Shown here: piece after piece, positions 8,076 to 16,438 of the stretch | Numbering within the stretch: position 1 is the first letter of the stretch | Layout of the letters: the number at the start of each line of letters is the position of its first letter | Origin: Streptosporangium pseudovulgare | GTDB taxonomy: Bacteria > Actinomycetota > Actinomycetes > Streptosporangiales > Streptosporangiaceae | Direction of reading: 5' to 3' | Assembly: GCF_014648055.1 (NCBI RefSeq) | Contig: NZ_BMQJ01000014.1 | Coordinates: 1 to 64,000 of the forward strand | Length of the DNA: 64,000 nt | The notes under the pieces: generated by a model | What the model was told of the DNA's origin: nothing | The model's input: only the letters and a program-made list of their open reading frames with translations | Databases searched by the model: none | Translations under genes and position numbers: made by a program

Positions 8076-10702
8076 ACCCCTGGCCGCTGGTGCGGGCCCA
8101 TCGGGGCGTCGCCGCCGTGCTGGCGCTGCTGACGCTCAGCGCCTGCCTGCTACTCGCCGCCGTCCCGAAGGCCACCCGGTCCGCCTACGACGGGGCGCTG
8201 CGCGACGTCACCGCCACCGCGGCGGCCGGGGTCGGCGACCTGGTGGTGGTCAGCCCCCGCCGGGCCGGCCCGAACGCGCCGGTCACCCGCGAGTCCCTGC
8301 TGGCGATGGAGCGGAGCCTGCGGGCCGTCCTGCCCGCCGAGCTGTCCGCCGTGACGGCCCCGCCCGGTTCCGGCTCCGGCCACCATTCCCTGCGTAAGAC
8401 CCGCGAGCCGATCGCGTCGGTGGACGGGGAGCCCCGCAACTACCAGTACCTCGACCTGGGCTGGCTGTCGGACACCGCCGCGCGGGTCCGCTACGTCGCC
8501 GGCCGGCCGCCGGGCCCGCCCGCGCGGCTCGGCGGCGGGCCGCTGCTGGAGGTGGCGCTGGCCCGCGAGCCCGCCGCGGAGATGCGGCTGGGCGTCGGCG
8601 CGACCGTGCTGCTCGGCGGGCCGCAGCCGCTGGCGGCCCGGGTCAGCGGCCTGTTCGAGCCGGTGCGGCCGGACGACCGGTACTGGGAGCACAACACCTC
8701 CGTACGGCGGGTGGTGAAGATCCGCCCGCCGAGGTCGGAGATCGACGACCGGTACGTCACCGGGCTGGTGTCCGACGCGAGCCTGCCGGTGCTGGGCCGG
8801 CTGTACGCGAACACGACCTACCGGTGGGTGTTCGACATCGATCGGCCCGCGTTGCGCGCCGCGCGGATCCCGGAGCTGGCCGAGGCGGTGCGGGCGTTCC
8901 GCGGCGCCGTGCCGGTCGCGATCCACGGGTCCTCGCCGGGCGCGCTGGAGACCTCCTTCGACGAGCTGCTGACCGGCTACCTCGGCAGGGTCCGCGCCGC
9001 CGACGCCCTGCTGCTCCTCGTCCTCGGCGGGCTGCTGGCCGTGGCGCTGGGGGTGATCGCGCTCGCCGTACGGCTGCTGGGCGACCGGGCGCGGCTGAGT
9101 CTGGCGCTGGCCCGCGCCCGGGGCGCCTCCCTGGCCCGGGTCGCCGCGACGGCCACGGCGGTGACCTCGGCGGCCGCCGTGCCGGGCGCCGCGGCGGGAT
9201 ACGCGCTGTCCTACGCGGTGCCGGGCGAGGTCACCGCGGTCACGCACCTCGGGCCGCTGTCCGTGGCGGCGGCCGCGGCCCTGATCGCCGCCGGGCAGGC
9301 GGTCGCCGCCCACCGGCTGCCGCTCGGCGAGCGGCGCGCCGACGTCGCGGCCGCGCGGCCCTCGCCCCGGCGGATCGCGGCGGAGGCGGCGGTCGTCGTG
9401 GTCGCCCTCATCGGCGCCTACCTGCTGCGCTCGCGCGGGCTCGGCACGGGGACGGGCGGCGCTTCCGGGCCGGGCGGCGGTCCCGCGCCGGGGACGGGCG
9501 ACGGGACCGATCCGTTCCCGCTGCTGGCGCCGGCCGGGCTGGCCGTGGCCGCGGCGCTGGTCGTGCTGCGCTGCCATTCGCTGCCGCTCCGCCTGGCCGT
9601 GCGTCTGGCGGCCCGGGCGCGGTCGGCCGTCCCCTTCCTCGGCCTGGCCCTGGCGGCCCGGTCCAGGCCCGTCTCGGCGCTGCCGGTGCTGGTCCTGCTG
9701 CCCGCGCTCGCGGTGTCGGTGTTCGGCGCGACGGTCTCCGGCGAGCTGACCGCCACCCAGGAGGCCGCCGCCTGGCAGCGGGCCGGGGCGCCCGCCCGGC
9801 TGGACGCCGACCTGCCCTTCTCCCCGGAGGTGATCGAGCGGGTCCGGCGCGTGCCGGGGGTGCGGCGGGTCCTGCCCGCGACGCGGACCCCCGTACGCCT
9901 GGGCGAGGAGTTCCCGACGGCCACGGTGCTGGCGGTGGACGTCCGCGCCTACCGGGCCGTGCTGCGCGACGCGCCGATCGTCCTGCCGGACGCGCCGGTG
10001 CTGGTCTCGCCGGAGCTGGCGGGCCGCGGCGCGATCGAGGCGCCCGGCGTCCCGCCGCGCCTGTCCCCCGGCGGGGTCGTCACCGGCCTGGCGGCGGCGT
10101 ACGGCAGCGGCCCGCTGATCGTGGTCCCGCCGGGCGGCGCCCTGCCCAACACGCTGCTCGTCGAGGGCGACGGGCTGGACGGCGGGCGGCTGCTGGCGGC
10201 GGCCGCCCAGCCCGGGGCCCAGGCGCGGACCTTCGAGGGCGCGCTCGCCGAGATCACCCGGGCCCCGCTGACCACGACGCTCCGCCGCGCCCTGGCGGTC
10301 GTCACGGCCGCGCTGGCCTGCTACGCGCTGGCCGCCGTGGCCGTCGCCCTGGTGGCCGGCGCGGCCGACCGGACCGGGGCCCTGTCCCACCTGTGCGCCC
10401 TGGGCCTGCCCGAGTCCCAGGCCCGCCGCCTGACCGTGCTGGAGGTCTCCCCGATGATCCTGCTGTCCACCGCGGCCGGGCTGCTGCTCGGCCTGGCCCT
10501 GCCCGCCGTGCTCGGGCCGGGTCTCGACCTGCGCGTCTTCACCGGCGACCTCGCCGCGGCCGGCCGCCCGCCGGGCCCGGCCGTGCCGGTCCTGCTGGCC
10601 TGCGGGGTGGCCGCGGCGACCGTGCTGGGGGCGTTCCTGCACCCGGTCCCCGGCCGCCGGGGCTCCCTGGGCACGGCGCTGCGGGCGGGTGACCTCGGGT
10701 GA
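8072..10702 (+). CDS. Second FtsX/MacB-type ABC permease
   Basis: An 876-aa membrane protein starting at a GTG that overlaps the preceding TGA. A signal-anchor-like span at about 11-30 is followed by an exposed domain. Spans then lie at about 310-330 (LLLLVLGGLLAVALGVIAL), 360-420, 440-460, 480-505 and 530-550, with a terminal set at about 745-860. It is shorter than its partner but has the same overall plan, so the two may form a heterodimeric transport core. A Gly/Pro-rich loop near 455-475 separates membrane blocks. Its stop overlaps the first ATPase start by GTGA. The four genes therefore look like one polycistronic, translationally coupled unit. Confidence 0.83.
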   Translation: MNPWPLVRAHRGVAAVLALLTLSACLLLAAVPKATRSAYDGALRDVTATAAAGVGDLVVVSPRRAGPNAPVTRESLLAMERSLRAVLPAELSAVTAPPGSGSGHHSLRKTREPIASVDGEPRNYQYLDLGWLSDTAARVRYVAGRPPGPPARLGGGPLLEVALAREPAAEMRLGVGATVLLGGPQPLAARVSGLFEPVRPDDRYWEHNTSVRRVVKIRPPRSEIDDRYVTGLVSDASLPVLGRLYANTTYRWVFDIDRPALRAARIPELAEAVRAFRGAVPVAIHGSSPGALETSFDELLTGYLGRVRAADALLLLVLGGLLAVALGVIALAVRLLGDRARLSLALARARGASLARVAATATAVTSAAAVPGAAAGYALSYAVPGEVTAVTHLGPLSVAAAAALIAAGQAVAAHRLPLGERRADVAAARPSPRRIAAEAAVVVVALIGAYLLRSRGLGTGTGGASGPGGGPAPGTGDGTDPFPLLAPAGLAVAAALVVLRCHSLPLRLAVRLAARARSAVPFLGLALAARSRPVSALPVLVLLPALAVSVFGATVSGELTATQEAAAWQRAGAPARLDADLPFSPEVIERVRRVPGVRRVLPATRTPVRLGEEFPTATVLAVDVRAYRAVLRDAPIVLPDAPVLVSPELAGRGAIEAPGVPPRLSPGGVVTGLAAAYGSGPLIVVPPGGALPNTLLVEGDGLDGGRLLAAAAQPGAQARTFEGALAEITRAPLTTTLRRALAVVTAALACYALAAVAVALVAGAADRTGALSHLCALGLPESQARRLTVLEVSPMILLSTAAGLLLGLALPAVLGPGLDLRVFTGDLAAAGRPPGPAVPVLLACGVAAATVLGAFLHPVPGRRGSLGTALRAGDLG

Positions 10703-11721
10703 GCCGGCCGCGGGAGCCCGCGCTGGCCGACCTGGAGGCGGAGGCCGCCCGGCGCCGGCCCGCCTTCGGCCGGGACGCGCACGTGCTGTGCGACAACCTG
10801 GTCCGCATCTACAAGACCGAGGGCGTCGAGGTGGTCGCCCTGCAGGGGCTCGACCTGGTGATCGACGCCGGGGAGCTGGTCGCGATCGTCGGGGCCTCCG
10901 GCTCGGGCAAGTCGACCCTGCTGAACGTGCTGTCCGGGCTGGACGTGCCGACCGCCGGGGTCGCCCGGGTGGCGGGGGTGGACCTGCTGTCGATGACCGC
11001 GCGCGACCGGCTGCGGTACCGGCGCGAGGTGGTCGGCTTCGTCTGGCAGCAGACCACCCGCAACCTGCTGCCGTACCTGACCGCCGCGGAGAACGTCGAG
11101 CTGCCGATGCGGCTGGCGGGCGGGCGCCGCCGCCGCGACCGGGCGGCGCGCGCCGGCGAGCTGCTGGAGCTGCTGGGCGTCGCGGACCGGGCGCGGCTGC
11201 GGCCCGGGGAGATGTCCGGCGGCGAGCAGCAGCGGACGGCCATCGCCGTCGCCCTGGCCAACGCGCCGAAGGTGATCCTGGCCGACGAGCCGACCGGCGA
11301 GCTGGACGGCGAGACGTCCGAGGAGGTGTTCGCCGCGCTGCGCCGGGTCAACCGCGAGCTGGGCGTCACCGCGGTGATCGTCACCCACGACCCGGCGGTC
11401 GCCGGGCAGGTGGACCGTACCGTCGGCATCAGGGACGGGCGGACCAGCAGCGAGACGCTCCGGCGGGCCTCCTCCGACGGGCGGATCGTCGCCGAGGAGT
11501 ACGCGGTGCTCGACCGGGCCGGCCGCCTGCAGCTGCCCCGGGACTTCACGGCCGCGCTGCGCATGGAGCGCCGGGTCCGCCTGGCGCTGGAGCGCGACCA
11601 CATCGGGGTCTGGCCGCAGGACGCCGAAGGGGAGCCGGGAGGGGCCGCGGACGGGCCGGAGCCGGGTGGAGAAGAGCGAGGGGGCGCGGTGAGCGGGCCG
11701 GGGAGGACCGGGGATGGGTGA
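10699..11721 (+). CDS. ABC transporter ATP-binding subunit (MacB/LolD class), first
   Basis: A 340-aa nucleotide-binding subunit that would power the two permeases. Walker A is GASGSGKS (65-72), the ABC signature is MSGGEQQ (172-178) and Walker B is VILADEPTGELD (192-203). A D-loop and the switch histidine (VTHDP) follow. The ELD after Walker B and the EEV region are typical of the MacB/LolD family. It is longer than the usual 220-250 aa because of an N-terminal 25-residue extension and a C-terminal tail of about 90 residues. That tail is amphipathic, then Gly/Glu-rich, and its role is unknown. The GTG start overlaps the preceding stop; the last 8 bp overlap the next ATPase. Confidence 0.92.
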   Translation: MSRPREPALADLEAEAARRRPAFGRDAHVLCDNLVRIYKTEGVEVVALQGLDLVIDAGELVAIVGASGSGKSTLLNVLSGLDVPTAGVARVAGVDLLSMTARDRLRYRREVVGFVWQQTTRNLLPYLTAAENVELPMRLAGGRRRRDRAARAGELLELLGVADRARLRPGEMSGGEQQRTAIAVALANAPKVILADEPTGELDGETSEEVFAALRRVNRELGVTAVIVTHDPAVAGQVDRTVGIRDGRTSSETLRRASSDGRIVAEEYAVLDRAGRLQLPRDFTAALRMERRVRLALERDHIGVWPQDAEGEPGGAADGPEPGGEERGGAVSGPGRTGDG

Positions 11722-12481
11722 GCCGCTGGTCGTCGCGGAGGGCCTGCGCAAGGTCTACCGGAGCGGCCCGAAGGAGGTCGTGGCGCTGGACGGGGTGTCC
11801 TTCCACGCCGTGCCGGGCGAGCTGGTCGCGATCCGCGGCCGGTCCGGGTCGGGCAAGACCACCCTGCTGAACCTCGTCGGCGGGCTGGACCGGCCGGACG
11901 CGGGGCGGGTGACGGTCGCCGGGCACGAGGTCACCGCCCTGCCGGAGGACGGCCTGCGGGTGCTGCGCCGGGACGTGATCGGGCACGTCTTCCAGTCGTT
12001 CGGGCTGATCCCGATCCTGTCGGCGGCCGAGAACGTGGGTGTGCCGATGCGGCTGGCCCGGATCCCGGCGGCCGAGCGCGAGGAGCGCGTCCGGGTGCTG
12101 CTGTCCCTGGTCGGGCTGGACGGCCACGCGAACCAGCGGCCCCACGAGCTGTCCGGCGGTCAGCGGCAGCGGGTGGCCGTGGCCCGCGCGCTGGCCAACC
12201 GGCCCCGCCTGCTGATCGCCGACGAGCCGACCGGCCAGCTCGACTCGCAGACCGGGCGTCAGGTCATGCGGCTGATCCGCGCGCTGGTGGGCAGCGAGGG
12301 CGTCACCGCGCTGGTCGCCACGCACGACCCCGGCCTGATCTCACTGGCCGACCGGGTGCTGGAGCTGCGCGACGGCGTCCTGCACGGTGACGCCTCCCAG
12401 GGTGACGACCCGCGCGGTGACGGTCCGCACGGTGACGGCTCCCGCGGCGGCGAGGCCGGAGCCTCCTCCGCCGCGCCCTGA
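11714..12481 (+). CDS. ABC transporter ATP-binding subunit, second
   Basis: A 255-aa ATPase of the same class as its neighbour: Walker A GRSGSGKT (42-49), signature LSGGQ (146-150), Walker B LLIADEPTGQLD (Asp170, Glu171) and switch His in VATHDP. Two distinct ATPases with two distinct permeases suggest either a heterodimeric pump or two pumps from one operon. The last 30 residues are a low-complexity Gly-Asp tail encoded by four in-frame 15-bp repeats. That tail is not part of the fold and is probably variable between strains. The gene ends the operon and is followed by a strong hairpin. Confidence 0.92.
   Translation: MGEPLVVAEGLRKVYRSGPKEVVALDGVSFHAVPGELVAIRGRSGSGKTTLLNLVGGLDRPDAGRVTVAGHEVTALPEDGLRVLRRDVIGHVFQSFGLIPILSAAENVGVPMRLARIPAAEREERVRVLLSLVGLDGHANQRPHELSGGQRQRVAVARALANRPRLLIADEPTGQLDSQTGRQVMRLIRALVGSEGVTALVATHDPGLISLADRVLELRDGVLHGDASQGDDPRGDGPHGDGSRGGEAGASSAAP
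12386..12445 (+). repeat. In-frame 15-bp minisatellite at the 3' end of the second ATPase gene
   Basis: The core GGTGACG recurs at 12386, 12401, 12416 and 12431, an exact 15-bp period. It encodes successive GDxxx pentapeptides in the C-terminal tail. The period is divisible by three, so copy-number change would leave the frame intact. Confidence 0.85.
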
Positions 12482-12501
12482 CCGGCGGCCCCGTACGCGA
12501 A

Positions 12502-12546
12502 GGGGCCGGTCCAGCCCCGTCGTGTACGGGGGGCTGGACCGGCCCC
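12502..12546. terminator. Bidirectional terminator between ABC operon and phosphatase fusion gene
   Basis: A perfect 17-bp stem (12502-12518 with 12530-12546, GGGGCCGGTCCAGCCCC and complement) encloses an 11-nt loop. It lies midway between two convergent genes (stops at 12481 and 12553). It is among the longest perfect hairpins in the window. Confidence 0.85.
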
Positions 12547-12552
12547 GCGGGG

Positions 12553-15500
12553 TCAGGCGGCCGAGCGGGCGGCCAGCTCGACCGTCGCCCGGCGGGTGAC
12601 GCCGTTGACGGTGACCGCGACGACGACCTGCCCGGACCGCAGCGCGGTGAGCGTGCCGGTCTCCGGGTCGAGCACCGCGACGTGCCAGGGCTTGGCACCG
12701 GCGCGGGAGCCGACGTGCAGGTTCGGCGAGCCGGACCAGTCGGCCGAGACGGGGTGGGCGACGGGCACCCGGCGCCCGTCCTGCGTCACGGCCGCCGACA
12801 CCTCGGCGGGCCGGCCGACCTCCACCGAGGCGGGCGCGGTGAGGGTCAGCTCGTCGACGTGCGGGCGGACCTGCGCGCCGATCCACTGCGGCGCGTCGGT
12901 GAACCAGTTGCGCCGCACGTGCTCGGCCTCCTTCTCCGTCACCGGGTCGACGCCCCACAGCGACCAGCCGGTGAAGCCGCCGTCCTCGGCGGCGGTGGCC
13001 GGGTTCTTGCCGGAGTTGCCGTTGATGAAGTACGGCACGGCGTCGACCCGCGAGGCGTGGAAGGTGCCGACGTGGCCGCCGATGAACGCGGCGCCCTTGC
13101 CGGTGACGCGCTGGAAGTCGGCCAGCCAGCCCTCCACCAGCGCGGCCTCCTTGCGGTCGCCGAGCTGGCTGCCCTTGCCGGGCGTCGGGTCGCGCGGCGG
13201 CACGTGGAACAGCACGGTCACCGAGCCGATCGAGGGGTCCTTCGCGGCCGCGTCGAGCCGCTCGCGGAACATCGCCATCTGGTCGAACCCGCCGCCGCGC
13301 AGGTTCAGGCGCGAGGTGTCGAGGGTGATGAACCGGGTTCCCTTGTGGTCGAAGGAGGCGTGGGTGTCGCCGAAGACGGCTTCGAAGTTGTCGATCTTCC
13401 CGCCCATCACCTCGTGGTTGCCGGGCACGTAGCGGTACGGCAGCTCACCGCCGAGCTCCTCGTCCAGGATCCGCTTGGCCAGCGCGAAGTCCTCCGGGGA
13501 CGCCTCGTCCACGAGGTCGCCGTCGATGACGAGGAAGTCGGGCTTCGCCGCCTTGACCTCACGCAGGGTGCGGCGGACGTTCGCCACGATGTCGCTGTCG
13601 GGGGACCGTCCCACGAACTGCCCGTCGGACATGACGGCGAACCGCCACGGCATGGCGGCCACCGCGGCGCCGCTGCGGACGACCGGGTCGGCGACCTTGG
13701 GGGCCGCCGGGGCCGTCACCTCCGGCGTCACCTTGGCGACGAGCCCGTCGACGGTGATCTCGCCCTTGTAGCTGTGGTCGGCGGCGGTCTCGGCGACGTA
13801 GAAGCGGCGGAGCTTCAGCGGGTGGTTCACGCCCGGGGGGACGGTGAACTCGACGTACTTCCAGCCGGTCCAGGTGAGGTACGGCCCGCGCAGGATCTGC
13901 GACTGGCCCTGGGCGTCGTAGAACTCCAGGCTCGGCCACTCCCCGTGCCCGGCCGAGTTGATCCACATGCCGAACGCCTGCGGCTGGCCCGGCACGGTGA
14001 TCTGCGCCGGAGGGCTGGCGTAGGCGGCGCGCGTCGCGGTGGACTGGGTGAAGTCGTAGCTGAGCTTCAGGCCGCCGCCGTCGTGGCCGGGGGCCGCCGA
14101 CAGCGACCCGGTGGCCCGGGCGGCGGCGAACGTCCAGGAGGCGGCGTCGTCGAAGGCGGCGACCGGGACGTCCTGGTAGCCGACGGTCACCGGCACCGCC
14201 GTGCTGATCTTGCCGACCTGTACGGTGACCAGGCCGGAGCCGGTCCCCTTCCGGGCCTTCACGGTGAACAGGCCGTGCTCGGCGGGGGTGACGTCGAACA
14301 GGGCGGCGTCGTAGTCGAGGCGCACGTCGGCGGGCTCGACGGGCGCGGAGTTGCCGTTGCGGTCGTAGCCGACCACGCCGAAGGAGCCCGCGGCGCCCTC
14401 GCCGGCGAGGCCGACCCGGTCGGCGGTGGCGCCGAGCCGTGCCAGGGGCTGCAGGACGGTGAGCTCGATCTTCCCGGTGGCGCCGCCGCGCGAGGCGGTG
14501 ACGGTCGTCTGTCCGGGCACCAGGGCGTGGAAGACGCCGTCGCGGCCGACGAGCCCGTGCACGGCCGGGGTGGCCCGCCAGGCCGGGTCGCCCTTGGCCG
14601 GGCCGTACGTCTCGTCGTAGCCGGCGGCGGTGAGCCTGCGGGTGAGGCCGGGGAAGACGCGCTCGGTGCGGCCGCCCGCGACCGGGCCGGTGCCGGGGGC
14701 CCTGGCCGGGTCGGCGGCGGTCTCCACCCAGAAGCCCTTGAGCTTCCCGCTGCCCTCGGGGGCGTAGATGGCCAGGCCGTTGGGGACGTGGCGCTCCTCG
14801 CCGTCGGAGGGGCTGTTCTCCACCTGGGCGTCGGCGGAGCCGGGCTCGCGGGCGAGCATCGTGGAGGAGCCGCCGCCGTCGAAGTTGATCGCGTCGTGCG
14901 CGCCGAGCTCGGTCATCATCCCGGCGAGCTCGTCGAGGGTGACGCCGCGGCTGTCGGCCTGGCGGCCGTCCACGGTGAGCAGGTACATCTTCCGGCCGTC
15001 GGCGGAGAACCCGACGGCGGTGCGGGGGTGGGCGGCGTTGTCGGAGGAGTGCTGGACGACGCCGTCCTTGACGAGGATCGTGCTGCCGCCGACGGCGGTC
15101 CGCACGGCCCGGCCGTCGGAGGCCTTGGGCTGGTACCTGACGTCGACGCGGTCGCCCGGCTTCAGCGCGGCCAGCGCCGCCGCCCCGGCGTCGCGGCCGA
15201 GCAGGATCGAGGTGCCGGCCGGGATCGGGCCGCTCCCGGCGGCGGAGCGGACCTCGGCGACGGCGCCGTCGCGCAGCACGACCTCGGTGACCGAGGCGGC
15301 GCCCGCGACCGCGCGGCCGCGGTCGTAGGAGCCCCACAGCGGGGTGAACAGGCCGACGCCGCCGGCCTGGACGAGCTGGTTGAACTGGGTCAGGGTGATC
15401 GGGGCGCCGCCGCTCGGGGTCGCGGTGCCGTCGAAGCTCATCTGCAGCACGCGGCCGATGCCGTCGGGGGTGACGGCGACGGCGTTGGGGTGGCCGGCGA

Positions 15501-15999
15501 CCGGTGACTGGACCAGCTCGCCGTCGCGGACGCCGGCGCCCTGGGCCGCGCCGGAGTTGTTGATGTCGAAGAAGTCGCCGTTGACGGCGGCGACGGCGCG
15601 GGTGCGCCGTACCGGGCCGGACAGCGGCTCGGTCTTCGAGACCTCCCCGGAGGAGACGTAGCCGACGCGCGCGCCGCCGGTGAGGTCGGCGGTGATCGCG
15701 TCGGCGCGCAGCCAGCCGGCGGCGTCGTAGGTGTCGAAGGAGGTCAGCGTGACGCCCGGCGCGACGGGCCTGGTCTTCCTGTCGGTCTCCAGCCGCTGCG
15801 CGCCGGGGGCGACGAGCAGGGTGGAGGTCTCCCGGGCGGAGGAGGCGGGGGCCGCGTCCTCGACGAGGGCGGGCTGCGGTGGCCGGGGGTCGGCCTGGGC
15901 GGGTCCGGCGGCGCCGAACGCCAGCAGCGGGGCGATGAGGGCCACGGCCGTGAGGCGGGGGTGGTGACGTGAACGCACGATCGAACTCAACCGCGTCAT
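12553..15999 (-). CDS. Secreted phosphodiester glycosidase (NAGPA)-metallophosphatase fusion
   Basis: A large secreted protein (1148 aa). A basic N-terminus and hydrophobic core end in AQA|DP, a typical Sec signal cleavage site. Residues about 100-420 carry NAGPA (exopolysaccharide phosphodiester glycosidase) features: VNGDFFD, INFDGGGSSTM and a closing PNGLAIYAP. About 480-780 hold Ig-like and jelly-roll segments. About 785-1010 form a calcineurin-like metallophosphatase with SDGQ, DGDLVDE and GNHE. A further Ig-like domain closes the protein. It should remove sugar caps and phosphate from extracellular phosphodiesters such as teichoic or phospho-glycan material (inference). The ATG at 15999 is preferred over an in-frame TTG 15 bp upstream; neither has a clear ribosome site. 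Confidence 0.85.
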   Translation of the reverse strand: MTRLSSIVRSRHHPRLTAVALIAPLLAFGAAGPAQADPRPPQPALVEDAAPASSARETSTLLVAPGAQRLETDRKTRPVAPGVTLTSFDTYDAAGWLRADAITADLTGGARVGYVSSGEVSKTEPLSGPVRRTRAVAAVNGDFFDINNSGAAQGAGVRDGELVQSPVAGHPNAVAVTPDGIGRVLQMSFDGTATPSGGAPITLTQFNQLVQAGGVGLFTPLWGSYDRGRAVAGAASVTEVVLRDGAVAEVRSAAGSGPIPAGTSILLGRDAGAAALAALKPGDRVDVRYQPKASDGRAVRTAVGGSTILVKDGVVQHSSDNAAHPRTAVGFSADGRKMYLLTVDGRQADSRGVTLDELAGMMTELGAHDAINFDGGGSSTMLAREPGSADAQVENSPSDGEERHVPNGLAIYAPEGSGKLKGFWVETAADPARAPGTGPVAGGRTERVFPGLTRRLTAAGYDETYGPAKGDPAWRATPAVHGLVGRDGVFHALVPGQTTVTASRGGATGKIELTVLQPLARLGATADRVGLAGEGAAGSFGVVGYDRNGNSAPVEPADVRLDYDAALFDVTPAEHGLFTVKARKGTGSGLVTVQVGKISTAVPVTVGYQDVPVAAFDDAASWTFAAARATGSLSAAPGHDGGGLKLSYDFTQSTATRAAYASPPAQITVPGQPQAFGMWINSAGHGEWPSLEFYDAQGQSQILRGPYLTWTGWKYVEFTVPPGVNHPLKLRRFYVAETAADHSYKGEITVDGLVAKVTPEVTAPAAPKVADPVVRSGAAVAAMPWRFAVMSDGQFVGRSPDSDIVANVRRTLREVKAAKPDFLVIDGDLVDEASPEDFALAKRILDEELGGELPYRYVPGNHEVMGGKIDNFEAVFGDTHASFDHKGTRFITLDTSRLNLRGGGFDQMAMFRERLDAAAKDPSIGSVTVLFHVPPRDPTPGKGSQLGDRKEAALVEGWLADFQRVTGKGAAFIGGHVGTFHASRVDAVPYFINGNSGKNPATAAEDGGFTGWSLWGVDPVTEKEAEHVRRNWFTDAPQWIGAQVRPHVDELTLTAPASVEVGRPAEVSAAVTQDGRRVPVAHPVSADWSGSPNLHVGSRAGAKPWHVAVLDPETGTLTALRSGQVVVAVTVNGVTRRATVELAARSAA

Positions 16000-16438
16000 G
16001 GTTACAAGTTTCAAGTCTACAAAGTGTCATAAAAGAAAATTTCACGATCTCCGCGGCGGCGCGGCCGTCCCGGTCCGCCTGCGCCGCCCCCTCTCTCCGT
16101 CCCGGCCTCCGCGGCTCCCCGGCCCGGCACCGCCTCCGGCCCCACACCCCCGATGTCCGGCACCCGGCATCCAGCGACCGAAGATAACCGCATTTTTCCT
16201 ACCGGAACCGACCTCACGCGCTTTTCTTCGTGCAACCCACCACGATTCCCACATCCTTTATAGCGCCGATTTCGTCATCCTCCCGAAAATGTCCCGAAGG
16301 CGTTGACGAACGCGCCAAAGCCGCCTCATGTCCCGGAAATCCGACTGGACACGGATATCCTCCGGAAGAGCCCGTGATCATCGTCCAGGAGAACCGGGAG
16401 GTGATCAACGCAGCAACGTCCAGGAAAAGGAGCAGCGC
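16000..16438. promoter_or_regulatory. Divergent control region between phosphatase fusion and first M4 protease
   Basis: About 440 bp without a credible gene. The part next to the phosphatase gene (16000-16050) is strongly AT-rich (AAAGAAAATTT) and probably contains its promoter. A TTGACG at 16302 is followed 17 bp later by TCATGT, a weak -35/-10 pair for the protease. Two TGATCA sites lie at about 16376 and 16402. The short ORFs here have atypical codon use and were left out. Confidence 0.4.

Noticed and set aside
8150-10642. Long minus-strand frame opposite the second permease
   Set aside because: Composition is Gln/Arg/Gly/His-rich, a typical antisense shadow of a GC-rich gene; it lacks a start context and motifs.
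716-10702. Very long open frame covering the M48, SDR and permease genes
   Set aside because: Only the part from the GTG at 8072 is a real permease. The rest is a GC-driven shadow with Arg/Gly/Pro-rich low-complexity text and no domains.
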